A stretch of DNA of 64,000 nt from Candidozyma auris (Eukaryota > Ascomycota > Pichiomycetes > Serinales > Metschnikowiaceae), in the NCBI RefSeq assembly GCF_003013715.1, contig NC_072818.1, positions 744,001 to 808,000 on the forward strand, in the 5' to 3' direction. Numbering within the stretch: position 1 is the stretch's first letter; each line of letters opens with the position of its first letter. Position numbers and translations under genes: made by a program. Positions 11,384 to 20,419 of this stretch are shown here, piece after piece. Under the pieces are notes generated by a model that made no database searches, had not been told where the DNA came from, and saw nothing but the letters and a program-made list of their open reading frames with translations.

Positions 11384-11679
11384 TCAACAGTCCTTCTTTT
11401 GGTGTAATCCCAATAATGCTCGAGCAAGCTACTTATCAAGCCTTTCCGCTATCACCCATCGAAATTGCTTTGTTATCACTACTCAACCCCATTTTCTTTG
11501 TCTTCATCCAGCCAACTAAGCCCTTTGTACATTCCCCAGCAATTCCAATAGCTGCTGTATACGAAGTACCTACACCAAATGTCTTTGCAAATTCTTTAAT
11601 TCAACTAAAACCTGCTCCCTTGATGCTTTTCGGTCGCTCTGGCACCTACAAATATCTCCCGTAACATGCATTATCCTAT

Positions 11680-12444
11680 CTAATCCTGGGTCTTCTGCGT
11701 ACCTCTCAACAAACCGGTTCTTCTGGCGGCAATCAAACCGGCCTTCTGACCAGGCACGGCGCCTCTCGATATGGTCGATGCTTTACCAATGTGCTGGTGG
11801 TTACCACCACCGTGAGGGTGGTCCACTGGGTTCATGGCCACACCTCTGGTCTTGGGCCATGAGTTTCTCTTGGCCTTGTACTTGTGGAACGCTCTGCCGG
11901 CCTTCAACAATGGCTTGTCGATTCTACCACCACCGGCAACAACACCAATGACACCTCTGGCGTCGGAGTTGATGATCTTCTTCGCACCACTGGGCAATTT
12001 GACTCTCGTCTTGCCCTCATCGTGGTTGTGGCCAATGATGATCACGTAGTTACCGGATGTTCTGCCCAAAGCACCTCTGTCGCCGACTTTCTCTTCAACG
12101 TTCGATACAATGGTACCTTCTGGACAGGCGCCCAAGGGCAAGATGTTACCGACGTTCAAAGATGCCTTCTTACCAGCGTACACAAACTGGCCGGTGTAAA
12201 GACCTTCGTTGGCAATGAATGTTTCTTCTCTCAACTTGTATCTGTATGGGTCTCTGAACACAACTTTGGCTAAGGGAGCACCTCTACCGGAGTCGTGGAT
12301 GATCTGTTTCACGACACCACGGATGTACCCGTGGCGCTCGGCGTAGTCAAGGGTCCTCAACTTGGCGGCGCCCTTTCTCAACCGCGTGTGAGCGGTGAAG
12401 ACGGAACCGGCACCTTTTCTCTGGTTACGGATGACTCTACCCAT
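11680..12444 (-). CDS. RPL2: 60S ribosomal protein L2 (uL2)
   Basis: A 254-residue protein, the exact length of yeast Rpl2. It opens [16 protein letters not shown] and contains the conserved uL2 C-terminal segment [19 protein letters not shown], whose His residues lie near the peptidyl-transferase centre and are needed for large-subunit function and subunit joining. There is no intron. Codon use is strongly biased (TTG for Leu, few CTG), as expected for a highly expressed gene. The promoter (12445-12768) holds Cbf1- and Tbf1-like sites, which control ribosomal protein genes in Candida albicans. The identification is secure. Confidence 0.97.
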
Positions 12445-12499
12445 GGTGGTTTATTAACTAGACGATTGATAGAGAAATTTTCTACTTTGGTGAGGTTTA

Positions 12500-12566
12500 C
12501 ACGTGATTGATAATCATGTGACTTGCAAACTAGGGTGTTTCATAGATCCCACTAGCCTACCCCTAA
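12500..12566. promoter_or_regulatory. RPL2 promoter: Cbf1-like and Tbf1-like sites
   Basis: CACGTG at 12500-12505, a CATGTGAC variant at 12515-12522, TAGGGT at 12531-12536 and ACCCCTAA at 12559-12566, all within 125 bases upstream of the RPL2 ATG. Tbf1 binds TTAGGG-type words and, with Cbf1, drives ribosomal protein genes in C. albicans. Their use here is inferred from the motifs. Confidence 0.5.
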
Positions 12567-12612
12567 CAGTTTATAGTGGGTGCGAACATTGAGCCTACTG
12601 CGATGAAGTGAT

Positions 12613-12618
12613 CACGTG
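12613..12618. promoter_or_regulatory. CACGTG E-box upstream of RPL2
   Basis: ATCACGTGAG, 169 bases upstream of the RPL2 ATG and beyond the 3' end of the RRM gene; a second Cbf1-type site for the same promoter. Confidence 0.4.
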
Positions 12619-12768
12619 AGCATTGCCAGGGCTGAACCCCGGCGCAAAGCCAACCCCACGCTACAATCTCTACACTTTCGAACCTCCAAATAGTGTGTTT
12701 TATCATTTTTGGCAATCTTCTTCTTCAATAGATTATCTTGCCTTCGGCTGACTTGCACTGGCCTTCGC

Positions 12769-13629
12769 TTAAGCCTCGGTCTCGGCTTTACCACTCTCAG
12801 CAGCGTCGGAGCCCGAGGAAGTCTCCTCGTCCTCATCCGACTTGGGTCTGTCCACAGCAGCCTCAACGATGATCAGTCTGCCGTTCACCTCTCTGCCGTT
12901 GTACTCCTCGATGGCACGCTTCTGGGTCTCTTGATCCTTGAACTTGACAAAAGCTATGCCTCTATTGTACACTGGCTTGTGGTTGGCCTTGATTTGCTTG
13001 AGAATGTGGCGAGGCACTCTTCTAGTTGGCACATGGATCCACATGGGCTCCAAGTCCTTGAACACAGCGTCCAACACCTTGACGTTCGCCTTGTAGTCCA
13101 AGTTAGTGATGAACACAGTGTCTGCAGAAGGAGTACCTTCTGGAGTCTTGGTTTTGTCTTGCTTCTTAGACTCGGCGTCACCATTGGCTGCCTCGTCCGC
13201 CTCGGACTTCTCAGCCTTCTCTTCATTCTCATCACTGGCTGCCTTCTCCTTCTTGCCCTTCAGCTTCTTCTTCTTCTCGGTTGCCTGAGCCCTCTTGGCT
13301 GCCTTCTTAGCCAAAAACGCCTCGGTTCTCTCTTTCTTCTCCTCAGGCGTGGCTGGAGGCAATGCTTTTCTCAGGTAGAGCGTTCTTGTCTTGAAAGTCT
13401 GTCCGTTGGACTGCTCAAGCGCCTTGTCGGCGTCCTCCTTCAGGGCAAATTGAACAAACCCAAACCCTAGGCGTCTTGTGACGGTTTTCTTGCCCCTGGT
13501 GAACGTCTTTGTGGGGATCTCCACAGACTCCACCTGCAAACCTTGGAAGAAGTCCTTGAGCTCATCCTCGGTGGCGGAGAAATCCACGTTCCCAATGTAG
13601 ATTCTCTCTTCAATGACTGGCTTCGACAT
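12769..13629 (-). CDS. RNA-binding protein with two RRM domains
   Basis: I place the start at ATG 13629 (MSKPVIEERIYIG), giving 286 residues; the frame extends slightly upstream but only through a TTG. RRM1 has RNP2 IYIGNV (10-15) and RNP1 LGFGFVQF (54-61). RRM2 has RNP2 VFITNL (172-177) and RNP1 RGIAFVKF (223-230). The linker (about 95-165) is a Lys/Glu/Ala-rich charged stretch likely to be helical or disordered, and the tail (260-286) is acidic. The layout resembles small fungal two-RRM proteins such as Rnp1 of S. cerevisiae and Rnp24 of S. pombe. Basic linkers of this kind are common in nucleolar and ribosome-assembly factors, so a role near ribosome production is plausible, but that is inference. 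Confidence 0.85.
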   Translation of the reverse strand: MSKPVIEERIYIGNVDFSATEDELKDFFQGLQVESVEIPTKTFTRGKKTVTRRLGFGFVQFALKEDADKALEQSNGQTFKTRTLYLRKALPPATPEEKKERTEAFLAKKAAKRAQATEKKKKLKGKKEKAASDENEEKAEKSEADEAANGDAESKKQDKTKTPEGTPSADTVFITNLDYKANVKVLDAVFKDLEPMWIHVPTRRVPRHILKQIKANHKPVYNRGIAFVKFKDQETQKRAIEEYNGREVNGRLIIVEAAVDRPKSDEDEETSSGSDAAESGKAETEA

Positions 13630-15220
13630 TTCAGGCAATAGTTTCAATTTAAGATTTCAGTTGGGTTTTTTCGCTCAGTACCGATATGGCAGTGTTTTGC
13701 TCAATTGATGTTACGGATTTCACAAGTTGGAAAGGGCCCGTTGTTTTCTCAGTTTATGATGTGACATTGGTGGCATATTGCTTAGAAGGTTCGATCACCC
13801 GCTTGTGTGCAGGTCGTGGCCCTCCAGGTACCCGAACCCGCCGACCATCCAGTTTATGATATGTAATTGGGCAAATCTTATGACAGTTCCCAATCACTTG
13901 ATGATGATTGACCTTGTAAACGAAATTCAACCGTTACTTCTTTCGCTGAGCAACTTGCAGTGACCATTTATTCGTGTTGCCGATTTCGCACCCACTCGGT
14001 TATCTTGAGCAATGGTTGCAAATGAAATTCGGTACTTGTGGCCAGCAGCGAAGCTGGAAGAAAATACACAAAAACACTCAAGTAAATGTATTATATTGAA
14101 GATGCTAACTGCTGGTTTCAGTCTATTGGCATTGGAGCTGCTTATTCAGAATTGGCGAATCGAAGGTTTGTGGCCCCACTGATTTGAGTAGGAATTTGCA
14201 ACCGAAAGGGACGTCAGTCGATGGTCGTATACGAGTAAAAAGGACAACCTTCAGACAGAATTGCATCGAGTTTACAGGCCAGTGGGTACTCCCATGACTA
14301 AAATGCAAAGAGTCGTAGATTTTAGTTGCAGTATCTGTCACTCAAGCCCTGATCGTCCTTGCTAGTAAAGCCCAGGATATCAAGAATCGAGGCAGATTAA
14401 AACAGCAATGGGTATTGCGAGGGACTTTAAAAGTTTCAAGTGGAGCTAGAATTATTTTAACCTCAGGCTTGAGATACGTTTCTGAGGTTTACTTTCACTT
14501 TGACAGGCAACTGAAGAGCCAATCAAGAAGATTAAATACCTGCTGCAGTTGTCATGAAACTTGAAGACTTAGCGAGTGAGAGACGCGGCGCAAGCTGAGA
14601 GCTCCATTGAAGCCAATTATTTTACTTACAAAGAATGGGTGTTGTAGAGTCAGCTGTTGCATCCAGTTCCACAGCAACACGAAGTAAGAGCAAGACTCAA
14701 TACAAGGACCCAATTTTTAAACAAGAACTAAGATCACAAACAGATGTGGTCAAAATGTCACAAGCGTGGCCATGCAATCTTTAAAAAGAACAGATGTGAA
14801 TCCTTTTGAAAAACACCACTAGCATTGAGTGGCTGTCCCTCTGGTTGCTCACTGCTCATCTATTTAGCAGCCAACGTCTACCAGCATCACCTCTGAAGGT
14901 CGGGACCGATGTCTAAAGCGTGTTGGGGTGCTCGTCCAGCCCCAGCAAAGCGACTCCTCTACATAGCACCAGAGACTCTGATGCTCTACATTTGTTCACC
15001 AGACCCAAGCCCAGTGTCTCAGTACAGTAGCGATTCTATTTGTAAATGCCCTGGTAGCAGAGCGGATGGAGAAAGTGAATGAGGGAGAATAAATGGACAT
15101 GCAGATATATTTTTTGTGGCAAGCCAGAGACCGGGGCATCCAGGCTGTAATATCAGCCAGAGGCTGCAACAGCCAGAGGCTGGGGCAGCGGCCTCTGCTC
15201 TTCAAGTGACGCTCAGGCAC
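13630..15220. other. Intergenic spacer, 1.6 kb
   Basis: No supported gene. It holds the promoter of the RRM gene at the left end and the 3' flank of QCR6 at the right. Degenerate versions of the recurrent motif occur (TTTCGCACCCA at 13984, ATGGTTGCAAA at 14012). Two 13-bp palindromes sit just beyond the QCR6 stop codon. Confidence 0.55.
15154..15182. repeat. Tandem pair of 13-bp palindromes downstream of QCR6
   Basis: CAGCCAGAGGCTG occurs at 15154-15166 and again at 15170-15182. Each copy is an inverted repeat (CAGCC/GGCTG) able to form a small hairpin. They lie about 40-65 bases past the QCR6 stop, so in the 3' UTR they could act in termination or mRNA stability; that role is speculative. 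Confidence 0.6.
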
Positions 15221-15697
15221 TCACTTCAACTTGTAGAACAACCTAGGGGCGGCGCAGTCGTTGATGCAATGCTGCAAGTGGAAGAACTCCTCGACACAGT
15301 CCTCCTTGTACGCCTTTTGGGCGTAGTCCTCTTCTTCTTGCTCCTTGTGGACTCTCTCAACACACTCGTCAAAGTGGTGGACGTAAGGCACACACGAGGC
15401 GCTCTTGCTGCACTCTTCACGCAATTCGTCAAATGGGTCGGTCACCTCCTCCTCGTCCTCGTCATCTTCGTCCTCGTCGTCTTCATCTTCGTCGTCATCG
15501 CCGCCTTCTTCAGCATCGTCAGCGTCTTCACTGGCCTCATCGCTGGCACCCTCGTTGGCGTCCTCGCTGTCATCTTCGCTGGCGTCTTCGCTGGCGTCGT
15601 CATTGACTTCGTCGGTGCCGGCCTCAACCTCTTCGTCTGGCTCAGCAGCGTAGGCAACTGGAAAAGTCAGCTCGAGCAAGTCTCTGAGAAATGACAT
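15221..15697 (-). CDS. QCR6: Cytochrome bc1 complex hinge protein Qcr6
   Basis: A 158-residue protein with a short hydrophobic N-terminus (MSFLRDLLELTFPVAYAA), a very acidic middle (about 19-88, nearly all Asp/Glu with Ala/Ser) and a C-terminal domain with paired Cys residues (EECSKSASC, HFDEC, EDCVEEF, HCINDC). This is the acidic hinge subunit of ubiquinol-cytochrome c reductase, which sits on the intermembrane-space side and aids cytochrome c docking. Two helices linked by disulfides form the conserved core. The acidic stretch is encoded by GA-rich repeats (15443-15630), which also create a spurious Ser-rich open frame on the other strand. Confidence 0.93.
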   Translation of the reverse strand: MSFLRDLLELTFPVAYAAEPDEEVEAGTDEVNDDASEDASEDDSEDANEGASDEASEDADDAEEGGDDDEDEDDEDEDDEDEEEVTDPFDELREECSKSASCVPYVHHFDECVERVHKEQEEEDYAQKAYKEDCVEEFFHLQHCINDCAAPRLFYKLK

Positions 15698-16637
15698 ATT
15701 TCGAACCCGATCTATTGGAAAGCAAAGATTAGAATTAGTGGTAGTTCACGGATCCTCCGTATAAAGAATGTCCTGTTTCCAGAGGGGTGTCTCTAGAGTG
15801 TTGATTTGATGGGACTTTGAGAGTAGCTTTTTTAACACTTGGGTGCGAATTGTTGCAAATCATGAGCCTAGCGATTGGTCAATCCCGCCCGCTAGTTACC
15901 CGCCGCCATACAGGAAGAGCAGAATGGGTGGTTTAATGGTGACTTTGGTGCACGGGTTTTACCATGGATTAAGGGCTTTTTGCAAAAAATGAAGGGCATT
16001 TTATTCTGGAAATTTTATCCTGAACTCACCATTGCTCGTTACGTTTCTCTTGTGGTGCTTGTAAGGCTGGGTAGTGTGAATTGCTGGGGCGCTGAATGGC
16101 TGCGAAAAAAGTTCCCATAGTGAGATTGTTTTATGTGAGTGAAGAAGTGAGCGAGGGACATACAAACAAAATGAAAGATCAAGCAAATGGTTGCCTGAGG
16201 AGAAAGCGGGGTTTTCGTGATCTGCTTTAGTTGCTTTGCAGGGTTTGTGTGATAATTAATTCATCTTCAATATGCTTGTATATGAGTTCTTAGAATATGC
16301 TATGTACAATAAGTGTAGCACTAGGCAGATATGGTAGTACAGTTCCCTCAGGTAGGGAATCGTCTCTCAACTATCATCTCGTGTCTTTAAATGACACTTA
16401 GTGTCTCTCAAGATTGCTCGTGCAGATGAGATCCACTCAACTCAGATGGTGGACAAAGGCTTTAACCTCCTCACTATATGTGTAGTCATACACCCAATCG
16501 AAGATGATTTGAATCCTCACGATACAAATAAAAATCATACATACTCACTCTCTACTGCAACCACTTTCTATCAACGTTGACACATCTACGTCAAGCCTCG
16601 GTTCTTAAGTTGTCTTTATTAAGTATACATGCAACGC
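15698..16637. other. Intergenic spacer between QCR6 and RPL8
   Basis: QCR6 promoter at the left and RPL8 3' flank at the right. It contains the exact 11-bp motif at 16097 and a GTGTC-N7-GACAC inverted repeat at 16381-16397 followed by TTAGTGTCTC (16398-16407). No gene seen. Confidence 0.55.
16097..16107 (+). repeat. TGGCTGCGAAA motif copy 4
   Basis: Exact copy in GAATGGCTGCGAAAAAAG, 400 bases upstream of the QCR6 ATG. Confidence 0.8.
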
Positions 16638-17429
16638 TTAAGCGGAAACCTTTGGCTGAGCAGCCTCCAAAGCCTTAGCCTTCTTGGCAACCTTGTCGTT
16701 GTGCTTCTTGCCCATGATACCACCGCCCCAGTGCTTTCTGTGCTCCTCGTACTTATCAATGAAGTTGGCGTTGATGGTGGACACCAACTTGGACAATTCA
16801 GCCTCGTCCTCGGCAGCAACCTCGGTCAAGGCAGCAACAGAAGAGGTCTTCTTGTGAACCAAGGTACCCAATCTGGCCTTACCCTTGACAATGGCGTATG
16901 GAACACCCATCTTTCTGCACAAAGCAGGCAAGAAGATGACCAACTCAATAGGGTCAACATCGTTGGCAATCAAAACCAACTTGGCCTTCTTGTTCTCGAT
17001 AAGAGAAACAACGTGGTTCAAACCGTACTTGACAACCACAGGCTTAGGAGAAACATCGTGGGCCTTCTTGCCCTCAGCAATGGCGGCAGCCTCCTTGGTC
17101 AATCTCTCCTTCTTCTCAGCAGCAGTCTCAGGTCTGTACTTGTTGAACAACTTGAAGGTCTGGGTGGCGGTGTTCTTGTCCAAAACGTTCTGGAACTGAG
17201 CAATGGCAGGAGGGACCTTCAATCTCATGGACAAGATCTTCTTCTGTCTCTGCAATCTGACGTACTGAGGCCATTTGACAAATCTGCTCAAGTTTCTCTT
17301 AGGCTGGATGTCCTGACCGATACCGTAGTTTCTCTTTCTTCTTTCAATCAAAGGGTTGGCTGGAGTGGCAGAGACGGCCTGGGCCTTGGCGGCCAAAGGG
17401 AGAGGAGCAACTTTCTTAGCTGGAGCCAT
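16638..17429 (-). CDS. RPL8: 60S ribosomal protein L8 (eL8)
   Basis: A 263-residue protein beginning [16 protein letters not shown]. It contains the L7Ae-family core ending in GMNxAI-like packing: [20 protein letters not shown] and [18 protein letters not shown]. This is eL8 of the large ribosomal subunit, which binds 25S rRNA. Length and ends match yeast Rpl8 (256 residues) closely. It has no intron and a biased codon set with Leu almost always TTG. A CATGTGAT element upstream (about 17568-17576) may be a weak Cbf1-type site. Confidence 0.96.
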   Translation of the reverse strand: MAPAKKVAPLPLAAKAQAVSATPANPLIERRKRNYGIGQDIQPKRNLSRFVKWPQYVRLQRQKKILSMRLKVPPAIAQFQNVLDKNTATQTFKLFNKYRPETAAEKKERLTKEAAAIAEGKKAHDVSPKPVVVKYGLNHVVSLIENKKAKLVLIANDVDPIELVIFLPALCRKMGVPYAIVKGKARLGTLVHKKTSSVAALTEVAAEDEAELSKLVSTINANFIDKYEEHRKHWGGGIMGKKHNDKVAKKAKALEAAQPKVSA

Positions 17430-17746
17430 CGTGATGTAGTATACTAACTAAGCAGGTTGATCTTTTTTTGAGGATTTTTTCGCTACCCAGGGTATGGAGC
17501 ATGGATTGTGTGCAGGGCGATGGACGCTCTGAGAGTGTGTGTGGTGGTGCCGTGGGTTGAATGTGAGTCATGTGATGGGTGTGACTGCGAAACCAGAGTA
17601 GCCCAGCTGGCCCTCTATTAAGATCTACGAAGAGAAAAAGTGTTGCCAATCAAATATTTCTTCATTTCAAGCATGGCAATTTCACATACTTAGTGCAGTC
17701 TGCAAGTGCAGCCGATGAATTGGTGGAATTCCAGGTATTCTCTTAA

Positions 17747-17757
17747 TTTCGCAGCCA
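17747..17757 (-). repeat. TGGCTGCGAAA motif copy 5
   Basis: Exact minus-strand copy in TAATGGCTGCGAAATTAAG, 318 bases upstream of the RPL8 ATG. Confidence 0.8.
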
Positions 17758-18609
17758 TTAGACGTCGGTGAGAAGAGGTTGGGAGAGTTGAAAAGGTATG
17801 TAATCAGTCCAATGGAATTGTGCCAATGGCTGCTTAAAATTGTATATTTGTTAAACACTTGGGAGGAAGAGCCACAAGAAAATATATAGGAGATCCATGA
17901 TTTTTGGGACACGGTCGAATTTTTCACAGCTAGCAGCTTCGCTTGGCTTCTCCTTCGACGAACGTGTAGTTTCAGTCTCGATTATGGCGTCCACCAATGT
18001 TAACATCAGTACAACAAGACATTAGTTTAATGCATTTTGACAAGACAAGCCCACGGTTGTTTTGTGGCGCTTGCAGGGTTCGCTGGAAGAAATGGCTGCA
18101 ATCGAGCATCGTCAGTTGCCTAATAATTTTGCTGTTTGACTGATCATTTGCAAACAAAAAGGTCCATATACGCTTGGTTGAAATCAATCTCGGCAGGGGC
18201 ACCAATAACACGATCTGGCCAGCAAATGTGGTTAGTACAATATGCTTTGTAGAACACAATCAGTAACTCACAGTTAGCTACACCATCATTTAGTCATTAC
18301 GTCATTAAGGTATATAGGCTGTCCGAGGATGCTCTATGTAATGCTATCTCGAGCTCTCTAGTCTATTTTGGCAGCCTAAGAAACTAGGGTATCATGATGA
18401 GATGCGTTTTGGAGCCATAGTGCGGTAACTGGGAGAGTGGCCCCGTAGAAACCGAAGATGGAAAACATACACCAGTTAGCAATGTCAGCATATCGGTTGA
18501 GACGCGCATTCAAAGTGCATTCAGACTCGCCAATGCCCATTTCAATTGATATAGGTTCATTCTTGACTGGTACTTGCCGATGGTCGTGTGGCCGCTGGTG
18601 GTGTCTAAA

Positions 18610-18620
18610 TGGCTGCGAAA
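18610..18620 (+). repeat. TGGCTGCGAAA motif copy 6
   Basis: Exact copy in AAATGGCTGCGAAAAATG, 120 bases beyond the stop of the unknown gene at 18741. Confidence 0.8.
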
Positions 18621-18740
18621 AATGCGACTTGCAGCTGAGCCCACTCGAAGAAGCTGGGGATGGAAAGCAGTCACTGAGAACAATGTATAATTAACTGGTC
18701 ATGCCAGCCGAAGTCAAAAACGGCCGGCCCAACCATCGAG

Positions 18741-19667
18741 TCAAAACTGGTCGACCTCGTCGCCCAACTTCGCCGGCCTCGCCCTCTCCGGAGCCCACCC
18801 CTTCACCGTATACTGCACCACCCGTTTCCCCATCACCAATTCCCCTGCTGGCCGAAGCCACCGCCGGTGAGGCGCCCACGGCACCACTCGACTGGCGCCC
18901 GCCCTTCGTTCCATCACAAGCGCTCCTCTCCTCGCACCGTCTTCTGTTCTCACATACTCGCGCCAGTTGGCACACCGCCTGGGGAGCGGGTCGCTGCGCG
19001 GAGGCAACACCACACCGTCCCAGAGTTTTCTGGTGGAAAGCGCCAGGATCCGGGCCAAGTCGTGCTCCTTGTCGAACTGCCGAAGCGAGCGCGCCCACTG
19101 CCTGGTGCTGGCGCCAGTGGCGCCGCCGGCCCCTAGTACTCGGTTGTATCTGGCGCTGGTGTCGTGCGCGTAGAGACGAAGAAACGCCAGGTTGGCTCTG
19201 GCCTCGCGGCTTCGACATCGGCTCATCGCACCCACTGGCACCTCTTCGTCTGGGGGTGTTTTGCATCCCTTGCTGGAGAAGGTCACCAACTCCACATCTG
19301 TCTCGTCTGCGGCAATCTTTGCTTCGTCTGCCTCTTCGTCAATCTTTGATCTGCCTCCCTCAATCTTTGTTCCGGCTCCCTCGATCTCTGGCTCCTTGTC
19401 CTTGTCTCTTGCAATGATGTACGAGAGCTCGGCGCGAGGGTCTCTGAGGAAACTGGCGGTGGCCTGCGCGGTGACAGCGCACCCAGGCAACGGTGGGTTG
19501 CTTTTCGTTGATGCTGCGGAGTCGGTGTCGTGCTCGCCTCTGCTGCCTCTGCTGGCTCTGCTCACGCTGGTATTTGTGGATGCGATACTCTGGCTGCTGT
19601 CGCTCATGACACTATCGTCAAACAGCTCCACACTTGCCGCCAGCGACATCAGGGCCACGTCGCTCAT
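18741..19667 (-). CDS. Uncharacterised protein, GC-rich gene
   Basis: From the ATG at 19667 (MSDVALMSLAASVELFDD) the protein has 308 residues; the frame extends further upstream through sequence that looks like 5' leader, so the later Met is preferred. The first half is Ser/Asp-rich and probably disordered, with an acidic Glu/Lys/Asp/Ala stretch around 95-125. The second half looks folded: EARANLAFLRLYAHDTSARY and DLARILALSTRKLWDGVVLP, followed by many Trp, Arg and Pro residues. The 3' half is much more GC-rich than its neighbours. I recognise no family. The strand is chosen because this frame is longest and has a sensible start and composition. Confidence 0.65.
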   Translation of the reverse strand: MSDVALMSLAASVELFDDSVMSDSSQSIASTNTSVSRASRGSRGEHDTDSAASTKSNPPLPGCAVTAQATASFLRDPRAELSYIIARDKDKEPEIEGAGTKIEGGRSKIDEEADEAKIAADETDVELVTFSSKGCKTPPDEEVPVGAMSRCRSREARANLAFLRLYAHDTSARYNRVLGAGGATGASTRQWARSLRQFDKEHDLARILALSTRKLWDGVVLPPRSDPLPRRCANWREYVRTEDGARRGALVMERRAGASRVVPWAPHRRWLRPAGELVMGKRVVQYTVKGWAPERARPAKLGDEVDQF

Positions 19668-20419
19668 GCAATGGATGATAAAAGCTCGATCTGGAAAAGG
19701 AAGAAGTAAAAAGCAGTAAAAGAGTTTGATTAAATCAAATGTCTTCCTCGACAGTTGGGGAACCTCGTTTTTATATAGGAGCAAGCCTCTGCCCAAGGCT
19801 GCTGCCAACTGCCGCAGGAATCGAGAAGGGGCCAGTTCTGGCTCGGTCGCTTGCGGTGCGGCGGCCCCACAAATAGCATCCTCTGCTCCAGAGCGCACCC
19901 AAGCTTTTTTCACCACCACCTGCGAACATGATGTGGGTACCCACCTGAGAAGTGAAGAAGGGTGCCTGAATATTTTGAAGGCTTGCTACGTGGAGGACAG
20001 TTTTGGGCCCTTTGTGTTGAAGGCTTTCACGTCCCCTCTTACTTGGATATCAGCTTTCCTGCTTCCTTGCTTCCCTGCTTTCTCTGCATCTTTTTGTGTT
20101 TGGCGAAGAGTTATTTTTGCACTCCGTTCCGTTGCATCGCTTCTCGTTCTCACCTGGCCTTCGTTTAGCCACTTTTCGAACGCCTCCTCTCACCCTCCAC
20201 AATTCTACATCTACACTCTAAGACTCTTCTTAAAAAAAAATCTAATTAGCGCTTTTATGGTAGCCTCTTTTGCCTTCTTTTCACCATGACTCGCTATCGC
20301 TCGTCGTGGCACCGTTGGGTACGCACAGCGTCTATCCCACCGTCACTTCGCTTGCGGTGCTCTAATCATGGTGCCGCTCGTTATCTAAACCAAAATGCCT
20401 AGCTTTTGTGTCGTCAGGC
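19668..20419. other. Intergenic spacer
   Basis: Promoter of the unknown gene at the left and 3' flank of the sugar transporter at the right. It is pyrimidine-rich from about 20030 to 20290. Open frames here look like low-complexity chance reads. Confidence 0.5.

Larger units (their letters stand above)
10093..11679. other. Intergenic spacer with three copies of the 11-bp motif
   Basis: Between the 5' end of the ABC transporter gene and the 3' end of RPL2. It contains a T-rich tract around 10321-10341 and exact TGGCTGCGAAA motifs at 10414, 10862 and 11373. A 124-codon plus-strand open frame (11290-11664) and protein-like fragments on the minus strand of the same stretch conflict with each other, and neither is convincing. 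Confidence 0.55.
17430..18740. other. Intergenic spacer, 1.3 kb
   Basis: RPL8 promoter at the left, 3' flank of the next gene at the right. It has exact motif copies at 17747 and 18610, plus near matches at 17582 (TGACTGCGAAA) and 18093 (TGGCTGCAATC). No supported gene. Confidence 0.55.

Noticed and set aside
12709..13470. 253-codon plus-strand frame opposite the RRM gene
   Set aside because: Leu/Ser-rich antisense shadow of Lys/Glu-rich coding sequence.
13780..13860. A tRNA B-box-like word (GGTTCGATCAC)
   Set aside because: No acceptor or anticodon stem can be formed around it and the T-stem does not pair.
15116..15694. Plus-strand frame and Ser-rich frame opposite QCR6
   Set aside because: Created by the GA-rich repeats encoding the acidic stretch of Qcr6.
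16629..17447. Long plus-strand frame opposite RPL8
   Set aside because: Antisense shadow of a certain ribosomal protein gene with biased codons.
18701..19417. 238-codon plus-strand Pro/Ser/Arg-rich frame opposite the GC-rich unknown gene
   Set aside because: Shorter than the minus-strand frame and with less protein-like composition; GC-rich DNA lengthens frames on both strands.
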